Assembly: GCA_937888735.1 (NCBI GenBank)
Contig: CALASN010000075.1
Location: 1-7,624, forward strand
Direction of reading: 5' to 3'
Length of the DNA: 7,624 bases
Source: UBA5499 sp002426275
Lineage (GTDB): Bacteria; Bacillota; DTU084
Shown: positions 1 to 5,940 of the stretch, piece by piece
How positions within the stretch are numbered: the first letter of the stretch is position 1
Layout: every line of letters starts with the position of its first letter
The notes under the pieces: model-generated
Databases searched by the model: none
What the model was told of the DNA's origin: nothing
The model's input: only the letters and a program-made list of their open reading frames with translations
Made by a program: the position numbers and the translations under genes

Positions 1-1428
1 GGGGTAGAAATGCTCAAGCTCCGTGGTCTGTTCTGGCCAGCCCAAGGTAGAGAAAGGCCAAAGCGCGGAGCTGAACCAGGTGTCCAACACATCGGGATCC
101 TGCCGGAGCCGCTTGCTGCCGCAAGCCGGGCACCGAGCCGGATCTTCTTTAGCCACTATGACCTCCCCGCAATCCTGGCAATACCAGACAGGAATCCTGT
201 GTCCCCACCACAGTTGCCGGGAAATGCACCAATCCCTGACGTTCTCCACCCAGTTGAGGTACAGCTTGGCAAAGCGGCCGGGAATGAATTCCACCCTTCC
301 TTCCCGGACAGCCGCGATGGCTGGCTCTGCCAACGGCTTCATCTTCACAAACCACTGTTTGGACAATGTGGGCTCCACCGTGGTCTTGCAGCGCGAACAG
401 CTGCCCACGGCATGCTGATGCCCTTTGATTCCTCTGAGCAAACCTTCCTTCTGGAGATCGCAGACCAGCTTACTGCGGCATTCATACCGATCTAAGCCGG
501 CATATTTCCCTACCGCAGCATTCATCTTACCGTCAGGGCCGATGACCGTGATCTGCGCCAGACCGTGCCTCTGTCCCATGGCGAAATCGTTTGGATCGTG
601 ACTTGGCGTGACCTTCACGGCGCCGGTGCCAAAGGAAGGATCCACATACTCGTCGGCGATGACTGGAATCTTCCTGCCCACAAGCGGCAGAATCAGCTCC
701 TTGCCCACCAGGTTCCCGTAGCGCTCGTCCCGCGGATGTACGGCCACCGCGGTATCGCCCAGCATGGTCTCGGGTCTTGTGGTGGCCACCACAAGCTCTC
801 CTGTGCCGTCAGCCAAAGGATAGCCAATCTCCCACAGCTTGCCGTCCTGATCCTGATGCTCCACCTCGATATCCGAAAGCGCGGTCTGACACCTGGGACA
901 CCAGTTGATGATGTAGCTGCCTTGGTAAATCAGGCCTTTGTTATATAGGCTCACAAAGACCTCGCGCACTGCCTCCGAGCAACCCTGGTCCATAGTGAAC
1001 CGCTGCCGCTGCCAGTCGCAGGAAGCGCCCATATCCTTCAGCTGATCGAAGATCCTGTTGCCATAGTGCTCTTTCCATTGCCAAACTCGTTCTAAAAATT
1101 TCTCCCTGCCAAGGTCAAAACGGTTCTTCCCCTCCCGGGCAAGCTCTTCTTCGATCTTAATCTGCGTCGCGATGCCGGCGTGATCCGTGCCTGGAATCCA
1201 GACTACGTTTTTCCCCTTCATCCTCTGCCAACGAATTAAGATGTCCTGGAGCGTGTTGTCCAGGGCATGGCCAAGATGCAGTTGTCCGGTAACGTTAGGG
1301 GGCGGAATCACAATGCAAAATGGTTCTTTGCTCCTGTCCACTTCCGCATGAAAAAAACCCCCGTCCAGCCAGTAGCGATACCAGCGCTTCTCCGTGGCTT
1401 GGGGGTCATATGTCCGAGCCAGTGCCAC
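1..1428 (-). CDS. valS: Valyl-tRNA synthetase, N-terminal 476 residues (cut by window edge)
   Basis: This cytoplasmic class I enzyme joins valine to tRNA-Val and edits mischarged threonine. The reading frame is open from a GTG at 1428 to the window edge, giving 476 of the roughly 880 residues usual for the family. The HIGH signature appears as PPPNVTGQLHLGH (residues 42-54) and GTDHAG lies at 80-85. The CP1 editing domain has the threonine-binding stretch TTRPETMLGD at 216-225. Cysteine pairs suited to zinc are at 177/180, 344/347 and 417/420 with 433/436. DWCISRQLWWGHR (399-411) and DTWFSS (448-453) are typical of ValS. The KMSKS loop, anticodon-binding domain and C-terminal coiled coil lie beyond the window. 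The GTG start follows AGGGAGG (1444-1438) by 9 bases, and the gene overlaps the end of ymdB by 23 bases, so translational coupling is likely. I checked the translation codon by codon over most of its length and found no frameshift. Confidence 0.97.
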   Translation of the reverse strand, partial: MALARTYDPQATEKRWYRYWLDGGFFHAEVDRSKEPFCIVIPPPNVTGQLHLGHALDNTLQDILIRWQRMKGKNVVWIPGTDHAGIATQIKIEEELAREGKNRFDLGREKFLERVWQWKEHYGNRIFDQLKDMGASCDWQRQRFTMDQGCSEAVREVFVSLYNKGLIYQGSYIINWCPRCQTALSDIEVEHQDQDGKLWEIGYPLADGTGELVVATTRPETMLGDTAVAVHPRDERYGNLVGKELILPLVGRKIPVIADEYVDPSFGTGAVKVTPSHDPNDFAMGQRHGLAQITVIGPDGKMNAAVGKYAGLDRYECRSKLVCDLQKEGLLRGIKGHQHAVGSCSRCKTTVEPTLSKQWFVKMKPLAEPAIAAVREGRVEFIPGRFAKLYLNWVENVRDWCISRQLWWGHRIPVWYCQDCGEVIVAKEDPARCPACGSKRLRQDPDVLDTWFSSALWPFSTLGWPEQTTELEHFYP

Positions 1429-2215
1429 CTTCTTCTTCCTCCCTGTCGATAAACTCGCAAAAACTCTCAATGGCGATTGCTTTGCCAAGGCCGTCCAATT
1501 CCAGAAAAGCGCCGGCAAGCTGCGCCGGACCAGAGGCAACTTCAAACCGCCGCGGCAGTCCGGAGCGGAACCTATTCACAATGATCTCGGTCTTTACTCC
1601 CAAAATTGAATCGACCGGTCCGGTCATTCCCAAATCCGTGATAAAGGCCGTACCTCCCGGCAAAATCCGAGCGTCGGCAGTCTGGACATGGGTATGGGTT
1701 CCGGCCACAGCCGAAACCCTGCCTGCCAAAAACCAAGCTAAGGCCGCCTTTTCCGAAGTGGTCTCAGCGTGAAAATCGATCACCACCGGCAGCTGAGGAA
1801 TTTCCTTCAGCAGCTTTTCCATGGCCTGAAACGGACAATCCAAGGGCCCTGCCATATTCGTGCGTCCCGATAAATTAACCACCGCCAATTCTCCGGCGGA
1901 CGTGCCCAGAATCGTCCAGCCCTTGCCTGGCGCGCCGGACGGATAATTCAAAGGGCGCAGCAAGCGCGCCTCGTCGTCGATGAAAGAGAAGATCTCTTTA
2001 TTGCCCCAAGTATGATTGCCCATGGTGAGGAGAGAAATCCCCTGGGCAAACAATTCCTCGGCGATCTTGCGCGAGATACCTCGTCCGCCGGCTGCGTTCT
2101 CGCCGTTGGCGATCACCGCGTCAGGAGAATATCTAGCCGCAAGGCCGGGCAGAAGCGCCACTAACGCTCTTCTGCCCGGCCTGCCGACGATATCTCCGAT
2201 CAATAATAACCGCAC
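1406..2215 (-). CDS. ymdB: YmdB-family metallophosphoesterase (TIGR00282 type)
   Basis: The protein is a 269-residue calcineurin-like phosphoesterase with a two-metal site. In Bacillus subtilis the homologue YmdB hydrolyses 2',3'-cyclic nucleotides and affects motility, biofilm genes and nanotube formation; that role is known from the family and not shown here. Metal and catalytic motifs are all visible: GDIVG with D8, NGEN with E39 and N40, GNHTW with N67 and H68, DFHAE with H149, and GTHTHVQTAD with H174 and H176. Length is close to the roughly 264 residues of the B. subtilis protein. The GTG start at 2215 directly follows the TAA of the preceding gene. Its best ribosome binding site, GGAG, is rather far away (about 12 bases), so re-initiation after the upstream stop may help. 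The last residues (EEEEGGTGSDI) are encoded by the overlapping valS translation start. Association of ymdB with rny is common in Bacillota. Confidence 0.96.
   Translation of the reverse strand: MRLLLIGDIVGRPGRRALVALLPGLAARYSPDAVIANGENAAGGRGISRKIAEELFAQGISLLTMGNHTWGNKEIFSFIDDEARLLRPLNYPSGAPGKGWTILGTSAGELAVVNLSGRTNMAGPLDCPFQAMEKLLKEIPQLPVVIDFHAETTSEKAALAWFLAGRVSAVAGTHTHVQTADARILPGGTAFITDLGMTGPVDSILGVKTEIIVNRFRSGLPRRFEVASGPAQLAGAFLELDGLGKAIAIESFCEFIDREEEEGGTGSDI
1438..1444 (-). promoter_or_regulatory. Ribosome binding site of valS, inside ymdB
   Basis: AGGGAGG on the minus strand lies 9 bases before the GTG at 1428. It fixes the valS start, because no other start codon in that frame is as well placed. 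The same bases encode part of the glutamate-rich tail of YmdB. Confidence 0.8.
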
Positions 2216-2752
2216 TTATCTGCCCAACTCCAAATCCTGATGATTGAAAACCAGCACGTGTCCGTTTTCCCTCATTCCATAGAGAGTATGCCCTTTTGGA
2301 CAGTCCTGCAGATCTTCTAGAAAAGCCGAGATGACTTCGTCTTGACAGATGACATCATCGCCGAGGCCTTCCTGGTTTTCCACAATCAAGCGGGAACCGA
2401 AAGCATCCTGAACTAGATTAATCAAAAGCGAGATTTCGGCGCCGGAAAGCGAGGCCAGATCTCGGATCACCTCTAAGCGTCCATAAATGCTGAATTTTTT
2501 CAACTCCACCAGGCAGCGTTCCGGCTGGTCGCCCAAAAGCTGACAGTGAGCCAGCAGCGACTTTTTGATGCCGGAAGTGATTCGTTTGGAGTCTATGCTT
2601 TCTTCAGCCTTAAGCATAAAGGTGAAACGAAAGGTGTGATCTTCTTGCTGGAACTTTAAAGTGCTGATTTGCGGATAACGGATCAAAATGGAAAGCAGAA
2701 GATTGACGCTGCTGTGATCATATCCGTCATGTAAGTTCCGACTAATTGCCAT
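2216..2752 (-). CDS. Unrecognised 178-residue soluble protein between rny and ymdB
   Basis: I do not recognise this family. The protein is soluble in appearance, with no signal peptide or membrane segment. Hydrophobic patterning suggests an N-terminal helix, a strand pair around STLKFQQEDHTFRFTFML, a basic helix (SKRITSGIKKSLL), a long helical part around AEISLLINLVQDAFG, and a C-terminal strand pair ending GHVLVFNHQ. Its four cysteines (in HCQLL, RCLV, VICQ and DCPKG) are not arranged as a CxxC metal site. A GTG at 2761 would extend it to 181 residues, but that codon lies inside AAAGGGGTG (2767-2759), a good ribosome binding site 6 bases before the ATG at 2752, so I prefer the ATG. The stop abuts the ymdB GTG with no gap, and rny ends 24 bases upstream, so it is almost certainly co-expressed with both. 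A link to RNase Y or YmdB function is inference from position only. Confidence 0.82.
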   Translation of the reverse strand: MAISRNLHDGYDHSSVNLLLSILIRYPQISTLKFQQEDHTFRFTFMLKAEESIDSKRITSGIKKSLLAHCQLLGDQPERCLVELKKFSIYGRLEVIRDLASLSGAEISLLINLVQDAFGSRLIVENQEGLGDDVICQDEVISAFLEDLQDCPKGHTLYGMRENGHVLVFNHQDLELGR

Positions 2753-2758
2753 TTCCGA

Positions 2759-2767
2759 CACCCCTTT
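2759..2767 (-). promoter_or_regulatory. Ribosome binding site deciding the start of the unknown gene
   Basis: AAAGGGGTG on the minus strand closely matches the Bacillota consensus AAGGAGGTG and ends 6 bases before the ATG at 2752. It overlaps the alternative GTG at 2761, which argues against that codon as the start. Confidence 0.7.
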
Positions 2768-2776
2768 CCAGAGTCT

Positions 2777-4315
2777 TTATTTCGCGTAATCGACCGCGCG
2801 GGTCTCCCGGATTACTGTCACCTTGATCTGCCCCGGATATTCCATTTCATCCTCGATGCGCTTGACGATTTTCCTGGCCATGAGCACCGCGCTGGCATCG
2901 TCGATTTTATCCGGCTTGACCATGATCCTCACTTCGCGGCCCGCCTGAATGGCATACGCTTTCTCCACGCCGTCGAATGAATCGGCGATTTTCTCCAGCT
3001 TCTCCAAGCGTTTGAGATAGTTTTCCAATGTCTCTCTTCTGGCCCCGGGTCTGGCCGCGGAAATCGCGTCCGCCGCCTGAACTAAGACCGCGATGATGGT
3101 GGTGGCCTCAATATCTCCGTGGTGAGCCGCGATGGCGTGAATAACCTCCGGCGACTCATGATAGCGTTTAGCCAATTCCGCGCCTATTTCCACGTGCGGT
3201 CCTTCCACCTCATGGTCTATGGCTTTGCCTAAATCGTGAAGTAAACCCGCGCGTTTGGCCAAGGTTTCATCCACGCCCAATTCGGCTGCCATCATGCCAG
3301 TCAGGTGGGCCACTTCCACAGAATGCTTCAGCACATTCTGCCCGTAACTGGAGCGATAATGGAGCCTGCCGAGCGTCTTAATCAATTCGGGGTGCAGCCC
3401 CGTCGCCCCAACCTCAAAGGCAGCCTGTTCGCCCTGCTCGCGAATTGTGTTCTCCACTTCCTTTTGAGCTTTATTCACCATCTCTTCGATCCGAGCCGGG
3501 TGAATTCTGCCGTCCACAATCAGCTTTTCCAATGCCAGTCTGGCCACTTCGCGCCTGACGGGATCGAACCCTGACAGCAGCACTGCCTCCGGCGTATCGT
3601 CGATAATGAGATCAATGCCGGTGAGAGTCTCCAGAGTCCTGATGTTTCTGCCTTCGCGACCGATGATCCTGCCTTTCATCTCATCGTTAGGCAAAGCCAC
3701 CACTGAGACCGTGGTCTCAGCCGCGTGATCAGCCGCGTATCTTTGGATGGCAGTGGAGATGATCTCCCGGGCCTTTCTTTCGCCTTCATCTTTTGCCTGT
3801 CCTTCAATGTCTTTGATCATCAAAGCGGCGTCGTGTTTAACTTCTTCCTCCACCGTGGACAAAAGCAGCTGCTTGGCGTCTTCCGAACTGAGGGCGCTGA
3901 TGCGTTCCAATTCCCTGCGCTGCTTTTCACGTAAGGCTTCAGCCTCTTCCCGCAGCTGGTTCAGCTCTTGATCCCGTTTGGCGATTTGTTCATCTTTCTT
4001 CTCTAAGCTCTGGCTTTTATGATCCAACATTTCCTCGCGCTGCAGCAGACGTTTTTCCATTCTTTGCACTTCCGCCCGCCGCTCGCGGATCTCCCGATCC
4101 AAATCGGAGCGAAGTTTATGCGCTTCATCTTTTGCTTCCAGGATCGATTCCCTTTTCCCAGCCTCGGCCTCTCGCTTGGCTTCTTCTTGGATTTGGCGAG
4201 CCGCTTCCTCCGCCGAACGGATTTTAGCTTCGGCAACTATTTTTCTGATATAAAAGCCGCATGCGGCTGCAAGCAAAAGTCCAAGTAGATAAAATAAAAT
4301 AACTATATTTGCCAC
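2777..4315 (-). CDS. rny: Ribonuclease Y
   Basis: RNase Y is the membrane-anchored endoribonuclease that starts decay of many mRNAs in Bacillota. Numbering from the GTG at 4315 gives 512 residues (B. subtilis: 520). A single hydrophobic segment (about 4-22, ending GFYIRK) anchors the protein. A long charged coiled coil follows (about 30-185, rich in E, K and R). A KH domain carries GRIIGREGRNIRTLETLTG (about 215-233). The HD domain holds the metal pair in LLHDLGKAIDHEVEG (H360, D361). The C-terminus IKVTVIRETRAVDYAK is the family ending. The start is uncertain. The GTG at 4315 matches the B. subtilis N-terminal length but overlaps AGGAGG; an in-frame ATG at 4369 would add 18 residues but would place the leader hairpin inside the gene and lacks a ribosome binding site. 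The gene has its own promoter-like sequence at 4394-4422. It leads an operon with the unknown gene, ymdB and valS. Confidence 0.97.
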   Translation of the reverse strand: MANIVILFYLLGLLLAAACGFYIRKIVAEAKIRSAEEAARQIQEEAKREAEAGKRESILEAKDEAHKLRSDLDREIRERRAEVQRMEKRLLQREEMLDHKSQSLEKKDEQIAKRDQELNQLREEAEALREKQRRELERISALSSEDAKQLLLSTVEEEVKHDAALMIKDIEGQAKDEGERKAREIISTAIQRYAADHAAETTVSVVALPNDEMKGRIIGREGRNIRTLETLTGIDLIIDDTPEAVLLSGFDPVRREVARLALEKLIVDGRIHPARIEEMVNKAQKEVENTIREQGEQAAFEVGATGLHPELIKTLGRLHYRSSYGQNVLKHSVEVAHLTGMMAAELGVDETLAKRAGLLHDLGKAIDHEVEGPHVEIGAELAKRYHESPEVIHAIAAHHGDIEATTIIAVLVQAADAISAARPGARRETLENYLKRLEKLEKIADSFDGVEKAYAIQAGREVRIMVKPDKIDDASAVLMARKIVKRIEDEMEYPGQIKVTVIRETRAVDYAK

Positions 4316-4320
4316 CTCCT
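4312..4320 (-). promoter_or_regulatory. Strong ribosome binding site at the start of rny
   Basis: AGGAGGTGG on the minus strand is a near-perfect anti-16S match. It overlaps the GTG at 4315, so it cannot serve that codon in the usual way. At a normal spacing of 8 bases the next in-frame codon is ATA (4306), followed later by ATT (4300). No ATG, GTG or TTG lies at the expected distance. Confidence 0.75.
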
Positions 4321-4337
4321 GCCAATTACATGTGCAA

Positions 4338-4359
4338 AAGCCGGGCGCCAGCCCGGCTT
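4338..4359 (-). promoter_or_regulatory. Perfect GC-rich hairpin in the rny leader
   Basis: On the minus strand AAGCCGGGC, a four-base loop TGGC and GCCCGGCTT form a perfect 9-bp stem. It lies 17 bases before the AGGAGG of rny and about 27 bases after the predicted transcription start. Only four T residues follow the GC part of the stem, two of them inside it, so it would be a weak intrinsic terminator. It could end cinA-recA-recX transcripts, attenuate rny, or shield the 5' end of the rny mRNA. Confidence 0.65.
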
Positions 4360-4393
4360 GAAACAACATACCAGTGCGCTTTTTCTGCCAATA

Positions 4394-4422
4394 ATTCTAA
4401 TCCTTTTGCTATTGTCTGTCAA
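4394..4422 (-). promoter_or_regulatory. Sigma-A-type promoter for rny, overlapping the end of recX
   Basis: On the minus strand TTGACA (4422-4417, six of six consensus bases) is separated by exactly 17 bases from TAGAAT (4399-4394, five of six). The -35 box lies in the last codons of recX. Transcription would start near 4386, giving a leader of about 70 bases with the hairpin and ribosome binding site of rny. This is the best promoter I can see in the window. Confidence 0.7.
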
Positions 4423-4873
4423 GAAAATTCTCCTTTGCCAACAGGTCCAAAACCCGCCAGATAACGTCGGGAGCGAAGCCTCGTCTGAAGAGCGCGGCCC
4501 CCAATTTCTGACGCCAGTCGCTGCTGCCGCCGGAGGCGGAAAGTTTCTTGGCCACAGCCAAAGCCAGCTGGCTTTCCTCTCCCTGGGGAAAAGCTTCTTT
4601 CACAAGACCGTCCGCAAGCTCCGGCGAGATCCCTTGCCGGATCAGTTCCGGCCGCAATCTCAGCGGCCCCCATTTCTGCGCGGCCAGCTTTTCCCGCAGC
4701 CAGGCCCTGGCATACCGCTCATCGTCAAGATAGCCCAGCTGGGCCATGCGCTGGCAGGTCTGTTGGATCTCCTGAAGCTCTATGCCGCGCGCCGCCAACT
4801 TTTCAGCCAGCTTTTTGCGCGTCAGCCAGCGCCTGGAAAGGAGACGAAGCGCTATTTTCTCCCCCTGGGGCAC
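4409..4873 (-). CDS. recX: Regulatory protein RecX
   Basis: RecX binds RecA filaments and modulates, usually inhibits, RecA activity. The 154-residue protein is small, helical and basic, as expected for the family's three-helix repeats. Typical segments include ALRLLSRRWLTRKKLAEKL near the N-terminus, LGYLDDERYARAWLREK (about residues 46-62) and the RPELIRQGISPELA region (about 73-87). The C-terminal repeat has LGAALFRRGFAPDVIWRVLD. Translation starts at a GTG whose G is the last base of the recA TAG stop, a one-base overlap pointing to translational coupling. GGGGAG lies about 5 bases upstream of it, within the recA tail. The 3' end overlaps the -35 box of the rny promoter. Similarity of individual RecX proteins is low, so the call rests on motif pattern plus position directly after recA. 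Confidence 0.94.
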   Translation of the reverse strand: MPQGEKIALRLLSRRWLTRKKLAEKLAARGIELQEIQQTCQRMAQLGYLDDERYARAWLREKLAAQKWGPLRLRPELIRQGISPELADGLVKEAFPQGEESQLALAVAKKLSASGGSSDWRQKLGAALFRRGFAPDVIWRVLDLLAKENFLDRQ

Positions 4874-5916
4874 TATTTCTCCCCACCTGCCGCTGCCTCT
4901 TCTTCTGTCTTCGGCTGCCGGACCTGCGCCAGCCCCAGCTTTTCTCTGACTTTCTGCTCGATCTCTTGAGCTAACTGAGGATTTTCCCGCAGAAAAGCTT
5001 TGGCGTTCTCTTTGCCCTGTCCTAGCCTAGTATCGCCGTACGAATACCAGGTGCCGGTTTTGGTGGCGATTTCCTGATCCGTCGCCACATCCAAGATGCA
5101 GCCCTCTTTGGAGATCCCCTGGCCGAAGACGATGTCAAACTCGGCCTCTCTGAAGGGAGGCGCCAACTTGTTCTTGACTACTTTCACTTTGGTGCGGTTG
5201 CCCAAGACCTCATTGCCCTGACGTATCGTTTCCACCCGCCGCACCTCCAGGCGCACGCTGGCGTAAAACTTCAGCGCTCTGCCGCCTGTCGTGACCTCCG
5301 GATTGCCAAACATGATTCCCACTTTTTCACGAATCTGGTTGATGAAAATCGCCGTGGTTTTGGATTTGCTGATGGCTCCCGTCAGCTTGCGCATGGCCTG
5401 GGACATCAGCCTGGCCTGAAGGCCCACATGGCTGTCTCCCATCTCGCCTTCGATCTCGGCTTTGGGCACTAAAGCGGCCACAGAGTCTACGGCCACAACA
5501 TCGATGGCGCCGCTGCGCACCAAGGCTTCCGCAATCTCCAGAGCCTGCTCTCCCGTATCAGGCTGGGAAATCAACAAGTTATCCGTATCCACGCCCAATT
5601 TCTTCGCATACTTTGGATCCAAGGCGTGCTCCGCGTCGATGAAAGCGGCTATGCCTCCCGCTTTCTGCGCTTCGGCAATGATGTGCAGCGCCACTGTAGT
5701 TTTTCCTGAAGATTCAGGCCCGTAAATTTCCACTACCCTGCCCCGAGGAACCCCCCCGACGCCCAAGGCCAAATCAAGCGTCAAAGCGCCAGTTGGGATC
5801 ACATCAACCTGCAAATTGACGGCCGCCTCGCCCAATCTCATGATGGAGCCTTTACCGTGTTGATGTTCAATTTGCCTAATGGCGCTCTCCAGCGCCTTTT
5901 CCTTCTCCTGCTGCAT
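4873..5916 (-). CDS. recA: Recombinase RecA
   Basis: RecA forms ATP-dependent filaments on single-stranded DNA, drives strand exchange and triggers LexA self-cleavage. The 347-residue protein is full length. Walker A is GPESSGKT (66-73), the catalytic glutamate is E96 in DAEHALDP, and Walker B is DVVAVDS (139-145). The L2 DNA-binding loop region runs FINQIREKVGIMFGNPEVTTGGRALKFYAS (191-220), where G203-N205 and the TTGG stretch match the family. KVVKNKLAPPF and the C-terminal domain with YGDTRLGQGKENA are typical. The tail (residues 335-347) is acidic and alanine-rich, as often seen. The ATG start is supported by AGGAGG (5929-5924) 7 bases upstream. Only 24 bases separate it from cinA, so it is probably transcribed from a cinA promoter. 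I see no LexA-box palindrome in that gap. Confidence 0.99.
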   Translation of the reverse strand: MQQEKEKALESAIRQIEHQHGKGSIMRLGEAAVNLQVDVIPTGALTLDLALGVGGVPRGRVVEIYGPESSGKTTVALHIIAEAQKAGGIAAFIDAEHALDPKYAKKLGVDTDNLLISQPDTGEQALEIAEALVRSGAIDVVAVDSVAALVPKAEIEGEMGDSHVGLQARLMSQAMRKLTGAISKSKTTAIFINQIREKVGIMFGNPEVTTGGRALKFYASVRLEVRRVETIRQGNEVLGNRTKVKVVKNKLAPPFREAEFDIVFGQGISKEGCILDVATDQEIATKTGTWYSYGDTRLGQGKENAKAFLRENPQLAQEIEQKVREKLGLAQVRQPKTEEEAAAGGEK

Positions 5917-5922
5917 TCCTAT

Positions 5923-5929
5923 CCCTCCT
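5923..5929 (-). promoter_or_regulatory. Ribosome binding site of recA
   Basis: AGGAGGG on the minus strand has its AGGAGG core 7 bases before the recA ATG, an optimal spacing. It occupies much of the 24-base gap after cinA, leaving no room there for a separate recA promoter. Confidence 0.85.
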
Positions 5930-5940
5930 GCGTATCCCAG

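Noticed and set aside
10..495. Long plus-strand open frames at 10-495, 565-948 and 1320-1772.
   Set aside because: They are antisense to valS and ymdB, whose minus-strand proteins carry clear family motifs, and their own translations show no recognisable pattern.
1422..1429. GGTGGCAC on the minus strand resembles the core of a T-box antiterminator ahead of valS.
   Set aside because: It lies in the valS start codon region itself, inside ymdB coding sequence, with no specifier stem, terminator hairpin or T run.
4003..4236. Basic minus-strand frame of 77 codons inside rny.
   Set aside because: It is a frame-shifted shadow of the charged RNase Y coiled coil and has no gene context of its own.
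4338..4359. Calling this hairpin a strong terminator of recX.
   Set aside because: The T run after the stem is too short, and a good promoter lies upstream of the hairpin, so any rny transcript must pass through it. It is kept as a leader structure of open function.
4358..4969. 203-codon plus-strand open frame.
   Set aside because: It is antisense to recX and the end of recA, which are supported by motifs, ribosome binding sites and coupling; its protein is low-complexity in appearance.
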